From: an uncultured Bacteroidota bacterium
Lineage (GTDB): Bacteria; Bacteroidota; Bacteroidia; Flavobacteriales; BACL11
DNA: 46,999 nucleotides
Assembly: GCA_902579065.1 (NCBI GenBank)
Contig: CACHFI010000005.1
Coordinates: 1 to 46,999 of the forward strand
Direction: 5' to 3'
Under the pieces are notes generated by a model that worked only from the letters and a program-made list of their open reading frames with translations, had not been told where the DNA came from and did not search any database. Shown piece after piece: positions 38,830-46,999 of the stretch (its first letter is position 1; each line of letters starts with the position of its first letter). Made by a program: the position numbers and the translations under genes.

Positions 38830-39500
38830 TATTTTTTCTTTAGAACCTCATCAATCATACCATATTTCTTAGCTTCTGCAGAAGTCATCCAAAAATCTCT
38901 ATCACTATCTTTCCAAACTTCATCAAAAGACTTGCCAGTGTGCTCAGAAATTATTGTATATAATTCGTTCTTAAGTTTTTTTATTTCATTAGCTGTTATT
39001 TCTATATCGGAAGCTTGACCATGTGCGCCTCCTATAGGCTGATGAATCATAATTCTTGAGTGTTGTAATGCAGTTCTTTTACCTTTTGCTCCAGCACATA
39101 ATAAAACAGCACCCATTGATGCAGCCATTCCAGTACAAATAGTCGAGACATCAGGATTTATATATTGCATAGTATCATATATTCCCAAACCAGCATAAAC
39201 CCCTCCTCCTGGTGAATTTAGATAAATTAATATATCCTTTTTTGAATCTACCGATTCGAGAAATAATAATTGGGCTTGTATAATATTAGCTACATAATCA
39301 TTAATTGGAACACCTAAAAAGATAATTCTATCCATCATTAATCTTGAAAAGACATCCATACTGGCAACGTTCATTTGACGCTCTTCAATTATTGTTGGAG
39401 AAATATAATTTCCGTGAACAGAAGTAAATTGATCAAGATATAAGCTATTTATACCTTTATGCTTTGTCGCAAATTTTTTAAATTCTTTGCCGTAGTCCAT
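38829..39500 (-). CDS. clpP: ATP-dependent Clp protease proteolytic subunit
   Basis: LYLNSPGGGVYAGLGIYDTMQYI, CTGMAASMGAVLLCAGAKGKR, HSRIMIHQPIGGAHGQASDIEI. Residues after MDYGKEF may be N-terminal pro-region. Confidence 0.98.
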   Translation of the reverse strand: MDYGKEFKKFATKHKGINSLYLDQFTSVHGNYISPTIIEERQMNVASMDVFSRLMMDRIIFLGVPINDYVANIIQAQLLFLESVDSKKDILIYLNSPGGGVYAGLGIYDTMQYINPDVSTICTGMAASMGAVLLCAGAKGKRTALQHSRIMIHQPIGGAHGQASDIEITANEIKKLKNELYTIISEHTGKSFDEVWKDSDRDFWMTSAEAKKYGMIDEVLKKK

Positions 39501-39507
39501 AATTATT

Positions 39508-40860
39508 TTATTTTTCTGTTGCTAATTTAACAAAATCATCATAAGAAATAGACTTTTGGTTAAGTTTGAACAAGTCTTTGTAAATCAATAATGTTTTTTC
39601 ATCAAAGAGCTGGTTAGAAATTTTTTTTCTTTCCTCCTCATTCTTCAATATATTTTCTGCTATGTCAGACAACTGTTTATCATCAGTTTGCGTTTGCCCA
39701 TATTGCTGCATTTGTCTTTGGACTAATTTTTTTGTAAAGTCAATTAAATCCTCATTGTTTATCTTCACATTATTATCCTCTAAAATCTTATTTTCTATTA
39801 GTTGCCATTTTAAACTTTTAGAATATTGAGGATAATCTACTTTTACTTGATCGAGAGTCAATGGTTTTTCTGATGACTTAACTAACCATCTCATTAAAAA
39901 TTCATCAGGAAGATCAAATTTAATTTTATCTACTAAATACAATACAACGTCATTCTTTAACATTCTGTCACTTTCTACCTCAAAAGATTTTTCTGCCTCT
40001 TCTTTAATTCGATTTTTAAACTCTTTTAAAGTTTTTACTTTACCCTCAGGATAAACTTTATCAAATAACTCTTTATTTAAATCAGCTGGTGCTAAACGAT
40101 TAATTCTTATGACAGTAAATTGAAATAAATCATTTTGAAGATTTTCTAATTCAGCCTGGCTCAATTTCAACATTGCTGATAAATCTGTAGCATTAGTAAA
40201 TACTTTTTTTACATTTATTTGTAATTTATCATCAGGCTTAATCTTTAGAAACTTTTTTTTATGTTTTTTATCTTTGATAGAATCAATTGAAACGGTAGCT
40301 TCATTTGAAATTCCTGAATTAAATATATTTCCTTCTGAATCAAGCTCTTGGATTAAACAATAAACTAAATCACCTTCAATTGACTCCGATGGATTACTCA
40401 TTTTTCCATATCTCTTTGCAATATCATCACAATAATTATTTATTAATTTATCATCCGCTTTAATGTTATAATAATTTAGTTTATCTTTTTTAGAAATCTT
40501 AATAGAAAGCTCGGGAGCTAATCCAACTTCATATTCAAAAACATAATCGCTGTGATTTTTCCAATCAATATCAATATCACTCAATGGCATTGGACTTCCA
40601 AGAACTTTAACCTTGTTATCAGTAATGTGTTTATATAAACTGTCTTGTAATAGTTTGTTTACTTCATCAACTGTAACTGATGTTTTATACTGTTTCTCAA
40701 TTATTGACATTGGAGTTTTTCCTTTTCTAAAACCAGGAATCACAGCATCTTTTCTATATCTTTTTAATACATCTTTTACTTTTTCAGAATAATCAGTTTC
40801 AGAAACTTCGATCTTGATTGTAGCCATCATTTTTTTGGCTTTGCTTTGAGTAATTTTCAT
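39508..40860 (-). CDS. tig: Trigger factor
   Basis: VLKRYRKDAVIPGFRKGKTPMSIIEKQY ribosome-binding signature; gene order tig-clpP-clpX. Confidence 0.95.
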   Translation of the reverse strand: MKITQSKAKKMMATIKIEVSETDYSEKVKDVLKRYRKDAVIPGFRKGKTPMSIIEKQYKTSVTVDEVNKLLQDSLYKHITDNKVKVLGSPMPLSDIDIDWKNHSDYVFEYEVGLAPELSIKISKKDKLNYYNIKADDKLINNYCDDIAKRYGKMSNPSESIEGDLVYCLIQELDSEGNIFNSGISNEATVSIDSIKDKKHKKKFLKIKPDDKLQINVKKVFTNATDLSAMLKLSQAELENLQNDLFQFTVIRINRLAPADLNKELFDKVYPEGKVKTLKEFKNRIKEEAEKSFEVESDRMLKNDVVLYLVDKIKFDLPDEFLMRWLVKSSEKPLTLDQVKVDYPQYSKSLKWQLIENKILEDNNVKINNEDLIDFTKKLVQRQMQQYGQTQTDDKQLSDIAENILKNEEERKKISNQLFDEKTLLIYKDLFKLNQKSISYDDFVKLATEK

Positions 40861-40880
40861 ATTTCAAATTAATTAGTCGG

Positions 40881-40888
40881 CAAAAATA
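40881..40888 (-). promoter_or_regulatory. Candidate -7 box TATTTTTG for tig-clpP-clpX
   Basis: TAnnTTTG match ~20 nt upstream of the tig start. Confidence 0.35.
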
Positions 40889-40922
40889 CACTTATTTATC
40901 TGATTATATGAGCGTTAAACTT

Positions 40923-40953
40923 AAAAAACCCCAACATTAAGTTGAGGTTTTTT
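40923..40953 (-). terminator. Intrinsic terminator downstream of tRNA-Leu(UAG)
   Basis: AAAAAACCCCAAC-ATTAA-GTTGAGGTTTTTT, 13-bp stem with one mismatch and T-rich flanks. Confidence 0.8.
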
Positions 40954-40955
40954 AG

Positions 40956-41037
40956 TGCGGGTAAAGGGAGTCGAACCCCCACGCCTTGCGGCACTAGATC
41001 CTAAGTCTAGCGCGTCTACCAATTCCGCCATACCCGC
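40956..41037 (-). tRNA. tRNA-Leu (anticodon UAG)
   Basis: 82-nt class II cloverleaf GCGGGTA...TACCCGCA, anticodon loop ACTTAGGAT, GGGTTCGACTCCC T arm; CCA not encoded. Confidence 0.95.
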
Positions 41038-41046
41038 AAAGGGGCA

Positions 41047-41054
41047 CAAATATA
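41047..41054 (-). promoter_or_regulatory. Candidate -7 box TATATTTG upstream of tRNA-Leu(UAG)
   Basis: TAnnTTTG match 10 nt upstream of the tRNA 5' end. Confidence 0.45.
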
Positions 41055-41142
41055 TTATTTTTTAACATTTTATCATAAATGCTTATTCTAAAGATTTTAT
41101 TTTGAGTTTTTAATTAAATTTGTTTTAATCAAAAAAATAGAT

Positions 41143-41502
41143 ATGAGTTTAACGTTAAGAGGAAAATTAAGTAGAAAATTGAGTGTTGAAAGTGGTACAT
41201 CAAAAGCTGGAAAAGAATGGCAAAAACAATCCTTTTTAGTTGACACTGGATCACAGTATAATCCTGAAGTTTGCTTTCAATTATTTGGAGAAGAAAAGAT
41301 TCAAATGTTATCACATCATAACGAAGGTGATCAAATTGAAGTGTCTTTTAATCTTTCTTCTAGGGAATATAACGGAAGATATTTTCATAATGTTGATGCA
41401 TGGAGAATTGAAAATATAGGATCTAATAATCAAGAATCAACTGATCCAGACATTCCATCATTTGAAGAAAGTGAAAATTCGGATGATGACTTACCATTTT
41501 AA
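41143..41502 (+). CDS. DUF3127-like OB-fold protein with SSB-like acidic tail
   Basis: MSLTLRGKLSRKLSVESGTSKAGKEWQKQSFLVDT; C-terminus ENSDDDLPF resembles the SSB protein-interaction tail. Confidence 0.82.
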   Translation: MSLTLRGKLSRKLSVESGTSKAGKEWQKQSFLVDTGSQYNPEVCFQLFGEEKIQMLSHHNEGDQIEVSFNLSSREYNGRYFHNVDAWRIENIGSNNQESTDPDIPSFEESENSDDDLPF

Positions 41503-41504
41503 TA

Positions 41505-42845
41505 ATGTCTTCTTCGAAAGGATTTGGAGAAACGATTAAAAAATTTTTACCTGCTCCTTTTACAATTGCAGTAATTCTAACCTTTGTAACGTTTATTTTA
41601 GGATTAACTTTATCTGATTCAGATCAAACAAATAATTTTTTTCAAATAATAACATATTGGGAAAAGGGATTATGGGATAATCAACTTTTAGTTTTTGCAA
41701 TGCAAATGATGCTTATGCTTGTACTTGGGCACTCTCTTGCTTTATCAGAAACTTTAGAAAACTTAATAGAAAAAGCAACCTCTTTATGTAATAGCACATC
41801 AATTGCGGCTGCAATTATTACATTTTCAACATTATTAGTGTCTTTATTTAATTGGGGATTAGGATTAATTTTTGGAGCAATCTTTGCAAGAAAAGTTGGT
41901 GAATATGCTACAAAAAATAACATAAAACTTAACTATCCATTAATTGGAGCTGCTGGATACTCAGGCTTAATGGTATGGCATGGAGGAATTTCAGGATCAG
42001 CACCTATAAAAATTGCAGAAAAGGGACATTTCCTTGAGGAAAAAATAGGTGTTATTACTCAATCTCAAACTGTTTTTTCTTCAATGAATATCTCGATTTC
42101 TATACTCTTACTAATCATTTTACCCCTTTTAATGTATTATATTGGTAAAAAAACAGAGTCTAAAAAGGTAGATATCATTTGTGAAAAGAAAACACTTTCA
42201 CCAAAAATTACTGGTGCAGAAAAATTAGATCATTCTAATTCTCTTGCATTACTTTTTGGAAGTGTAATATTATTGTATTGTATTTATAAAGCTTTTATTT
42301 TACCAACAAATTTTAATTTAAGTTTCATAACACCAAACTTTATAAATCTATCACTACTTGGGCTTTGCATAATACTACATAAAAATTTTTATAGGTTTAT
42401 AAATTCAGTAAATAGTGCAATTGTTGGAGCAGCAGGTATTTTAATTCAATTTCCTTTATATTTTGGGATTATGGGTATTATGAAATATTCAGGATTAATT
42501 GATATTATGTCAGATGCGTTTATTTTGATTTCCAATGAAAACACATTTCCAATTTTCACATTTTTAAGTGCAGGCATTGTAAATGTTTTTGTGCCAAGTG
42601 GTGGTGGGCAATGGGCTGTACAAGGCCCTATTATTATTGAGGCTGCTATGAAAATAGGATACTCAATTCCTAAATCTGTTATGGCTCTTGCATACGGTGA
42701 TCAACTTACAAATATGTTACAGCCTTTTTGGGCATTGCCTCTTCTTGGAATAACAGGTTTAAAAGCAAAAGAAATTTTACCTTATACTTTGATTTTAATG
42801 TTTGTAGGTGCTTTAATTTTTATATCAGGATTATTATTTTTCTAA
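41505..42845 (+). CDS. Short-chain fatty acid transporter (AtoE-like)
   Basis: FNWGLGLIFGAIFARKVGEYA, GYSGLMVWHGGISGSAPIKIAEKGH, VFVPSGGGQWAVQGPIIIEAA, AYGDQLTNMLQPFWALPLLGI. Confidence 0.9.
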   Translation: MSSSKGFGETIKKFLPAPFTIAVILTFVTFILGLTLSDSDQTNNFFQIITYWEKGLWDNQLLVFAMQMMLMLVLGHSLALSETLENLIEKATSLCNSTSIAAAIITFSTLLVSLFNWGLGLIFGAIFARKVGEYATKNNIKLNYPLIGAAGYSGLMVWHGGISGSAPIKIAEKGHFLEEKIGVITQSQTVFSSMNISISILLLIILPLLMYYIGKKTESKKVDIICEKKTLSPKITGAEKLDHSNSLALLFGSVILLYCIYKAFILPTNFNLSFITPNFINLSLLGLCIILHKNFYRFINSVNSAIVGAAGILIQFPLYFGIMGIMKYSGLIDIMSDAFILISNENTFPIFTFLSAGIVNVFVPSGGGQWAVQGPIIIEAAMKIGYSIPKSVMALAYGDQLTNMLQPFWALPLLGITGLKAKEILPYTLILMFVGALIFISGLLFF

Positions 42846-43894
42846 TCTCTAACATCAAAAGCATCTCTCAAGCTATTTCCTATAGTCATAAAAGAAAGAA
42901 CAAGTAGCATGATAGCGATTCCAGGGATAATAGCTAAATATGCTTTATCCATTATGATATAAGAATAATGATCCTTAATTATACTTCCCCAAGATGGTAT
43001 TGGGGGCTGCGCTCCAATACCCAAAAAAGATAGACCAGCTTCAATTAAAATTGCTGCAGCAAAATTTGCTGCTGATATGACAATTACTGGCCCTATAACA
43101 TTAGGTAGAATATGCTTAGTTATAATTCTAAATGGAGAGTAGGCTAAAACCTTACTTGCTTCAACATATTCTAATTCTCTAATAGCCATTACTTGTCCTC
43201 TCACAATTCTAGCTACCTCTACCCACATTGTTAAACCAACTGCAACAAAAACCTGCCAAAATCCTTTACCTAAAGCTAATGTAATTGCAATTACCATCAA
43301 AAGAGTAGGGATTGACCAAATAACATTAACAAACCACATGATAATATCATCTACTCTTCCTCTGTAAAACCCAGCTATTAACCCAAGTGAAATTCCAATA
43401 ATTAATGAAATAATAACAGCTATTAACCCAACTGCTATTGAAACTCGAACACCATAAATTATACGACTGAGCAAATCTCTGCCAAAACGATCAGTTCCAA
43501 ACCAAAAAGTTTGTTCAACAATTTTATATTTTCCATTATATTTCTTTTTAATATTTGTTGATAATGAAGTGTAAAAGATATTATTGTCAATTACATCATA
43601 ATTTGTTATTGGAATTTTAGTGTAATTAGATTTCTTTCCAACAAAAAAATATTCAACCCAACTTTCATCAATATAATTGTCATTAGGAATTTGTAAAAAA
43701 AGAGCTTTACTCATTGGAGGTAATGTTGCTAACTCCAAATACATTTGATTTGCATATGGAGTTTTATCGGGAATAAATAGATAAGAAAAAAAACTACATA
43801 ACAAACAAACTGTAATAATAAATAGTGAGAAAACAGATGATTTAGAAGACATCATTTTTCTCAAAGCAATTCTATTTAATGATTGATCGCTCAT
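42842..43894 (-). CDS. ABC transporter permease, DppC/OppC type
   Basis: FGTDRFGRDLLSRIIYGVRVSIAVGLIAVIISL, EYVEASKVLAYSPFRIITKHILPN, LIEAGLSFLGIGAQPPIPSWGSII. Confidence 0.93.
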   Translation of the reverse strand: MSDQSLNRIALRKMMSSKSSVFSLFIITVCLLCSFFSYLFIPDKTPYANQMYLELATLPPMSKALFLQIPNDNYIDESWVEYFFVGKKSNYTKIPITNYDVIDNNIFYTSLSTNIKKKYNGKYKIVEQTFWFGTDRFGRDLLSRIIYGVRVSIAVGLIAVIISLIIGISLGLIAGFYRGRVDDIIMWFVNVIWSIPTLLMVIAITLALGKGFWQVFVAVGLTMWVEVARIVRGQVMAIRELEYVEASKVLAYSPFRIITKHILPNVIGPVIVISAANFAAAILIEAGLSFLGIGAQPPIPSWGSIIKDHYSYIIMDKAYLAIIPGIAIMLLVLSFMTIGNSLRDAFDVRD

Positions 43895-44997
43895 AAATTT
43901 CTTTTTCTACCCTTCCAATTAAAATGAATAAAATTGGAAAATATAGATATCAAAGTTATATAAAAGGGATAAACAAATTGAAGTGGAAAAATCCATTTAA
44001 TCAAATTTTGCCTATTGAAAAATAACAGAACAGGAATTAAAAAAACAAAGTCAATAAAAGTTTTTACTAAAAAAAGTAATATTAATTGATTAAAAATTTC
44101 AGATTTAAAGCAAGAAGAAATACCTAAAATGATCATTGAAAGATTGGTTAAAAACACAATCAATGCCACAAGTATTGAATCTACATCTTTATAATGTATT
44201 GATTTAGCAGACCATCGAATCCTTTGATTAAAAAAATTAGAAATATTATTTACGGCATCAGTTAAAACAACTGCATCTTGATTTTTGGCAAATAAAATTG
44301 AATTAGGAAATCTTTTTTTGACAGAATGTAATAAGAAAACATCATCTCCAGAAACTATATTATCTGATTCATAATTATTTATCTCAAGAAAAATTTTTTT
44401 TCTGTAAGCTAAATTTGCACCATTACATAAAATGGGCTTATTAATTCCTATTGCTCCTGCAGCTGAACCAATCAAAGACAAAAATTCAAGTGTTTGTATT
44501 TTTTTAAATAAACTATTTGAGTTTATATAATTAACGGGGCCAGAAACTAAATTAATTTTTTTGTTTTTAAAGTAACTACTCATTGTAGTTAGCCAATTTT
44601 TATTAAAGCTACAGTCTGCATCTGTTGTTAGAATAATATCACTATTTGATTCTTTAACTCCTTTTAATATTGCCATTTTTTTTCCACTTAATTGAGGGTC
44701 TTGCTTTAAAACTATTAAATTAGACCAAAGTGAAGCTTGCTCAACTAATATTTTCCAACTATTATCTTCAGAGTGATCATCTATTATAATTACGTCATAC
44801 AGATTATTATCATAATCTTGAGATTTTAGATTTTTTATAAGCCTTAATATATTTTTTTCTTCGTTTCTAACTGCAATTACGACACTTAGTTTGTAATCAG
44901 ATCTGTCTATTTGTGAATTATTTTTAAACCATCCAATTAAAAATAAAAAAACCATAATTAGATATATGAAAAATAATATCTTGAAGAAAATCATCAT
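43891..44997 (-). CDS. Family 2 glycosyltransferase
   Basis: SVVIAVRNEEKNILRLIKNLKSQDY, IIDDHSEDNSW, TTDADCSFNKNWL, QRIRWSAKSIHY; C-terminal TM segments. Confidence 0.9.
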   Translation of the reverse strand: MMIFFKILFFIYLIMVFLFLIGWFKNNSQIDRSDYKLSVVIAVRNEEKNILRLIKNLKSQDYDNNLYDVIIIDDHSEDNSWKILVEQASLWSNLIVLKQDPQLSGKKMAILKGVKESNSDIILTTDADCSFNKNWLTTMSSYFKNKKINLVSGPVNYINSNSLFKKIQTLEFLSLIGSAAGAIGINKPILCNGANLAYRKKIFLEINNYESDNIVSGDDVFLLHSVKKRFPNSILFAKNQDAVVLTDAVNNISNFFNQRIRWSAKSIHYKDVDSILVALIVFLTNLSMIILGISSCFKSEIFNQLILLFLVKTFIDFVFLIPVLLFFNRQNLIKWIFPLQFVYPFYITLISIFSNFIHFNWKGRKRNL

Positions 44998-45947
44998 TTT
45001 GATCTAAAAAATTTCAAACTAAAAATAAAAAAGGACCCAATTATTGCTGGAATAATAAGATTAATTAGCCATAAAAGAGTTGTTGATGATAAAATAGCAA
45101 TATCATTTGAGGAAAAAAGACCAAGAACAAAAATAGCAACTGAACCTCTAACACCTATCTCTGCTATTGTTATAGTTGGTGTAATTGTAATAAAAAAGAA
45201 GATTAACATTACAGAAAGAATAGCATCCATAAAAGAAATATTTATCCCAAAAACATGAAGTAGTATAATAAACTGGAGTGAAAAAATAAAATATCTAGTA
45301 TTTGAATATATAAACGCAATAATTAAATCTTTATAGTTATACATTACTAAAACCTCAAGATATTTCTTAAAGCTTTTTATTAATTTAAACTTTCCTAAAG
45401 AATTAACAATATGGGATATGTTAAAATAAGAAAAAAGTAAAAATAGATTTAACAAAATTAGAAGAGAAACAGATAAAAATGTTTTATCGATTAAGATTTC
45501 ATCAAATAAAATAAATAATGAAATTGATCCATATAAAATTGTAACTAAAAGTTGTGACATGCTACATAGAACAGTAATAAATACTGCTTTAATTCTATCT
45601 CCTTTTTCTAAACAAAAAACTCTACCCCCATATTCACCAATTCTATTTGGGGTAAAAGTAGATACAGTTATACCTGTAAATACAGCTCTATATGCAGTCA
45701 TTATTGAGATATTTTCAATTTTACTAATCATATATCTCCATTTTAATGATTCAACTAACCAATTTAAAAACATCATTAATATAACGCCAACAAGATAAAC
45801 TTTGTTTTTTTTAACTGTATCTATAAGAACAGATATATCTAAATCTTCAAAACTTTTATTTTCTACAAGCTGGTGGTATATGAAATAAAAAGAAAAAAAT
45901 ACTATAACAATTTTAATTATGATGCTAAGGTATTTTTTGAGTGGCAT
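44994..45947 (-). CDS. Lysylphosphatidylglycerol synthase/flippase-like membrane protein
   Basis: Polytopic; VFTGITVSTFTPNRIGEYGGRVFCLEKGDR and TPTITIAEIGVRGSVAIF typical of the LPG_synthase_TM fold. Confidence 0.83.
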   Translation of the reverse strand: MPLKKYLSIIIKIVIVFFSFYFIYHQLVENKSFEDLDISVLIDTVKKNKVYLVGVILMMFLNWLVESLKWRYMISKIENISIMTAYRAVFTGITVSTFTPNRIGEYGGRVFCLEKGDRIKAVFITVLCSMSQLLVTILYGSISLFILFDEILIDKTFLSVSLLILLNLFLLFSYFNISHIVNSLGKFKLIKSFKKYLEVLVMYNYKDLIIAFIYSNTRYFIFSLQFIILLHVFGINISFMDAILSVMLIFFFITITPTITIAEIGVRGSVAIFVLGLFSSNDIAILSSTTLLWLINLIIPAIIGSFFIFSLKFFRSK

Positions 45948-45951
45948 TTTT

Positions 45952-45979
45952 TAGATTTGTATACAATAATACAAAACTA
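45952..45979. promoter_or_regulatory. Divergent -7 boxes: TAGATTTG (+, ruvC) and TAGTTTTG (-, flippase-like gene)
   Basis: Both match TAnnTTTG on opposite strands, within/adjacent to a 33-nt divergent gap; contains TTTGTAT-N6-ATACAAA inverted repeat. Confidence 0.4.
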
Positions 45980-45980
45980 A

Positions 45981-46532
45981 TTGAGTAACGAAAAAATAAT
46001 TTTAGGTATTGATCCGGGAACTACAATCATGGGTTACGGCTTAATATTAGTTCAATCAAAAAAATTTGAATTAATTAATATGGGTGTTTTAAATCTTTCA
46101 AAACTCAAAACACATGAACTTAAACTTAAAAAAATTTTTGAAAGAACCTTACAGCTTATTGAAGAATATAAACCCGATGAACTTGCCGTTGAGGCTCCTT
46201 TTTTTGGTAAAAATGTTCAATCAATGCTTAAACTGGGTAGGGCTCAAGGGGTGGCAATGTCTGCAGCTTTATATAGAGATATTCCCATATTTGAATATAG
46301 TCCGAAAAAGATTAAAATGTCTATAACAGGAAATGGTAATGCAAGTAAAGAACAAGTTGCCTCAATGTTAAAATCATTATTAAATATCAAAGAACTACCA
46401 AAGCATCTTGATGCTACAGATGGATTAGCTGCTGCTGTTTGCCATCATTTTCAAAAAGAAACATCTAGTTCTACAAAAAGTTATTCAGGATGGAAAGCTT
46501 TTGTGTCTGATAATCCAAAAAAAGTTAAATAG
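45981..46532 (+). CDS. ruvC: Holliday junction endodeoxyribonuclease RuvC
   Basis: [58 protein letters not shown] start. Confidence 0.97.
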   Translation: MSNEKIILGIDPGTTIMGYGLILVQSKKFELINMGVLNLSKLKTHELKLKKIFERTLQLIEEYKPDELAVEAPFFGKNVQSMLKLGRAQGVAMSAALYRDIPIFEYSPKKIKMSITGNGNASKEQVASMLKSLLNIKELPKHLDATDGLAAAVCHHFQKETSSSTKSYSGWKAFVSDNPKKVK

Positions 46533-46917
46533 CGCTATTTATTAGTGATGCAATTTTATTCATTTGATCACTAGATAGATTTAATTTAGGTTGAGAGAAA
46601 TCAATATCTTGCATACTATCAAGAGGGATTAAATGAATATGTGCGTGTGGAACCTCCAAACCCATTACCACAATAGATATTCTTTCACATTTGATTACTC
46701 TTTTCATTCCATTAGCAACAAGTTTAGCGAAATTCCATAACTCTTGATATTCCTTTGATTTCAAATCAAATATATAATCAACTTCTATTTTTGGAATTAC
46801 TAATGTATGACCCTTTTTTAAGGGGTTTATATCTAAAAAAGCTAGAAAATTTTCATTTTCATAGACCTTGTAAGATGGTATTTCATTTCTTACAATTTTA
46901 GAAAAAATAGAGGGCAT
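46525..46917 (-). CDS. HIT family protein
   Basis: [39 protein letters not shown] and [11 protein letters not shown] (HxHxH). Confidence 0.95.
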   Translation of the reverse strand: MPSIFSKIVRNEIPSYKVYENENFLAFLDINPLKKGHTLVIPKIEVDYIFDLKSKEYQELWNFAKLVANGMKRVIKCERISIVVMGLEVPHAHIHLIPLDSMQDIDFSQPKLNLSSDQMNKIASLINSAI

Positions 46918-46919
46918 TT

Positions 46920-46999
46920 TTACAGAGTTATCTTTAGAATTTCAAATTTAATTATTCCATTTGGCACTTCTATTTCAGCAATTTCTCCAACTTCTTTTC
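46920..46999 (-). CDS. greA: Transcription elongation factor GreA, C-terminal end only (runs off the window)
   Basis: Minus strand reads KEVGEIAEIEVPNGIIKFEILKITL*, GreA C-terminal pattern. Confidence 0.8.
   Translation of the reverse strand, partial: KEVGEIAEIEVPNGIIKFEILKITL

Noticed and set aside
1-46999. CRISPR arrays, IS elements, integrases, prophage or toxin-antitoxin loci
   Set aside because: No regularly spaced repeats, transposase/integrase motifs or terminal inverted repeats were seen; coding density is filled by conserved genes.

Overview
AT-rich, very compact chromosomal segment, most consistent with a marine Flavobacteriia/Bacteroidota genome (gene content, TAnnTTTG-type -7 promoter boxes). 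About 50 protein genes, three tRNAs (Leu-UAA, Gly-GCC, Leu-UAG), two convincing intrinsic terminators, and no CRISPR array, IS element or prophage. Most content is housekeeping: folE, fabD, kdtA, mutS, folK, sppA, hppA, etfBA, thyA, folA, clpPX, tig, ruvC and a greA end. The main non-routine content is a light-associated cluster. It includes a coupled carotenoid operon (crtI-crtB-unknown secreted protein-crtZ). It also includes a divergent module made of (i) a photolyase-like protein that begins directly at the FAD-binding domain and carries a C-terminal alpha/beta-looking region, (ii) a flavin reductase, (iii) a COG3046/FeS-BCP-type photolyase homologue whose CxxC...C iron-sulfur ligand region has lost its cysteines, (iv) a PAS-UbiA prenyltransferase fusion and (v) a pterin-4a-carbinolamine dehydratase. 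Other notable observations: mutS split by a +1 frame difference exactly at an A8 tract; two small unlisted genes (a 51-aa lipoprotein and a 52-aa basic protein) coupled to their upstream genes; an HppA pyrophosphatase with a roughly 140-aa C-terminal extension; a NupC-type transporter with an N-terminal secreted domain; and several interlocking convergent stop codons. All product calls come from reading motifs by eye; no database search was run.
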